From positions 92,540-156,539 of the forward strand of contig CAJYLO010000026.1 in assembly GCA_913776245.1 (NCBI GenBank): a stretch of DNA of 64,000 nucleotides. The letters run 5' to 3'. Under the pieces are notes generated by a model. The model had not been told where the DNA came from. It ran no database searches and saw nothing but the letters and a program-made list of their open reading frames with translations. This document shows positions 63,115 to 64,000 of the stretch, one piece after another. The position numbers were made by a program, and so were the translations under genes. Positions within the stretch are counted from its first letter, which is position 1. Every line of letters starts with the position of its first letter. The DNA comes from an uncultured Chryseobacterium sp. GTDB lineage: Bacteria; Bacteroidota; Bacteroidia; Flavobacteriales; Weeksellaceae.

Positions 63115-63930
63115 ATGAACGAAATATTCAGCATAAAAGATAAAATAGCCGTTATTACAGGAGCTTCCGGTGTTCTGGGAGGAAGTCTTGCCAAGAGTTT
63201 CCTTGCAGCAGGAGCAAAAGTAGTGGCGTTAGGCAGAAACCAGGAAAAACTGGATGCCTGTATAAAAGAATGGACGGACCTCGGCGGCGATGCTTTTGCC
63301 GTTGAAGCTAATGTGATGGACATTGAAAGTCTTGAAGCGGCTTCAAAAAAAATTACCGAGAAATATGGAAGGATCGATATTCTGCTAAATATTGCAGGCG
63401 GAAACATTCCCACTGCAACTTTATCTCCCGACCAGTCATTCTTCGATATGAATATGAAAGGATGGGATGAAGTTACCGATCTCAATATCAACGGAACCGT
63501 TTATCCGAGCTTTGTCTTCGGAAAAGCAATGGCAGAACAGGGAAGCGGTAGCATCGTCAATATCTCTTCCATGGCAGCCTATTCAGCGATCACGAGAGTA
63601 GCAGGATATTCGGCCGCAAAATCAGCGATCACCAACTTCACACAATGGCTGGCTTCTGATGTAGCTTTAAAATTCGGAGATAAAATCCGTGTTAATGCTG
63701 TAGCACCGGGATTCTTCATCGGCGATCAGAACCGTGCGATTCTCCTGAATCCGGATGGTTCGTTAACCGACAGAAGTAAAAAAGTAATCGCCAAAACCCC
63801 GATGCAGCGTTTCGGAGAAGTGGAAGAGCTCAACGGAGCCGTACAGTTCCTGTGTTCCGAAGCCGCAAGCTTCATTACCGGTGCCTTATTGCCGGTAGAC
63901 GGAGGTTTCAGCGCCTTTAGCGGCGTTTAA
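63115..63930 (+). CDS. SDR-family oxidoreductase, likely D-mannonate (fructuronate) oxidoreductase
   Basis: 271 residues from the ATG at 63115; a TTG at 63085 would add ten residues unlike the family. It has the Rossmann motif TGASGVLGG, NIAGG, catalytic Ser in SIVNISSMAAYS and YSAAKSA (YxxxK). The C-terminal VDGGFSAF is typical. SDR proteins directly after uxuA in Bacteroidetes usually reduce D-fructuronate to D-mannonate, supplying UxuA. That substrate is inferred from context. A terminator follows. Confidence 0.88.
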   Translation: MNEIFSIKDKIAVITGASGVLGGSLAKSFLAAGAKVVALGRNQEKLDACIKEWTDLGGDAFAVEANVMDIESLEAASKKITEKYGRIDILLNIAGGNIPTATLSPDQSFFDMNMKGWDEVTDLNINGTVYPSFVFGKAMAEQGSGSIVNISSMAAYSAITRVAGYSAAKSAITNFTQWLASDVALKFGDKIRVNAVAPGFFIGDQNRAILLNPDGSLTDRSKKVIAKTPMQRFGEVEELNGAVQFLCSEAASFITGALLPVDGGFSAFSGV

Positions 63931-63964
63931 CAAAGTTTGTTATTTTTCTTCATATATAGTTAGA

Positions 63965-64000
63965 GAGACCTTGACTATAACACGTTGAGGTCTCGTTTTT
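63965..64000 (+). terminator. terminator after the SDR gene
   Basis: GAGACCT (63965-63971) pairs with AGGTCTC (63988-63994), followed by GTTTTT at the window edge. Confidence 0.8.

Overview
The window looks like a chromosomal stretch from a Bacteroidota (class Flavobacteriia) bacterium, most like Chryseobacterium or a relative. The evidence is AT-rich DNA, promoters of the TTG-N19/20-TAnnTTTG type, type IX secretion (T9SS) sorting domains, a SusC/SusD pair, a GLPGLI protein, GEVED-repeat proteins and Bacteroidetes-type tyrosine recombinases. No ribosomal RNA, CRISPR array or intact insertion sequence was seen.

Region by region. 1-4.2 kb is a mobile or variable island. It holds the 3' end of a type IIG-like restriction-modification gene, a truncated inverted copy of its specificity half, two convergent tyrosine recombinases and a tRNA-Ser(UGA). 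4.2-7.4 kb holds a fluoride exporter (crcB), an OmpR-type two-component pair and a lipoprotein. 7.4-8.2 kb is repeat DNA, including thirteen copies of a 22-bp unit directly before an outer-membrane receptor gene. 8.3-15.6 kb holds that receptor, an aspartyl protease, an S41 peptidase, and a TPR/AraC membrane regulator coupled to a TPR protein. 15.8-22.6 kb is a four-gene cluster of T9SS cargo ending in an M36 metalloprotease.

22.9-33.6 kb is the most striking part. A tyrosine recombinase gene is followed by two inverted 18-bp sites that enclose 187 bp with a near-consensus promoter. Each site has a recombinase-core shape: 6-bp inverted arms around a 7-bp spacer. This looks like an invertible promoter switch. 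As assembled, the promoter points at the recombinase; flipped, it would point at a secreted protein gene and then a 2390-residue GEVED/lectin-like surface protein.

33.7-44.7 kb holds small membrane and secreted proteins, a putative zinc peptidase, an ECF sigma/TM-HEAT/DUF4097 operon, GLPGLI, and a second TPR/AraC regulator divergent from a second outer-membrane receptor. 44.9-50.3 kb is a sulfur operon (YeeE/YedE pair, persulfide-dioxygenase-like protein with rhodanese domains, TauE exporter, Crp/Fnr regulator, DUF389 protein). Two identical 28-bp boxes lie at the same distance from two promoter elements, so the Crp/Fnr protein is a good candidate activator. 50.6-52.7 kb holds a BCCT transporter that appears internally deleted and a PAP2 phosphatase.

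53.0-64.0 kb is a xylose/glucuronate utilisation operon: Nudix-type regulator with nearby palindromes, xylulokinase, xylose isomerase, SusC, SusD, mannonate dehydratase and an SDR oxidoreductase. Together these suggest uptake and breakdown of glucuronoxylan-derived sugars. All family names come from reading the sequence, without database searches.
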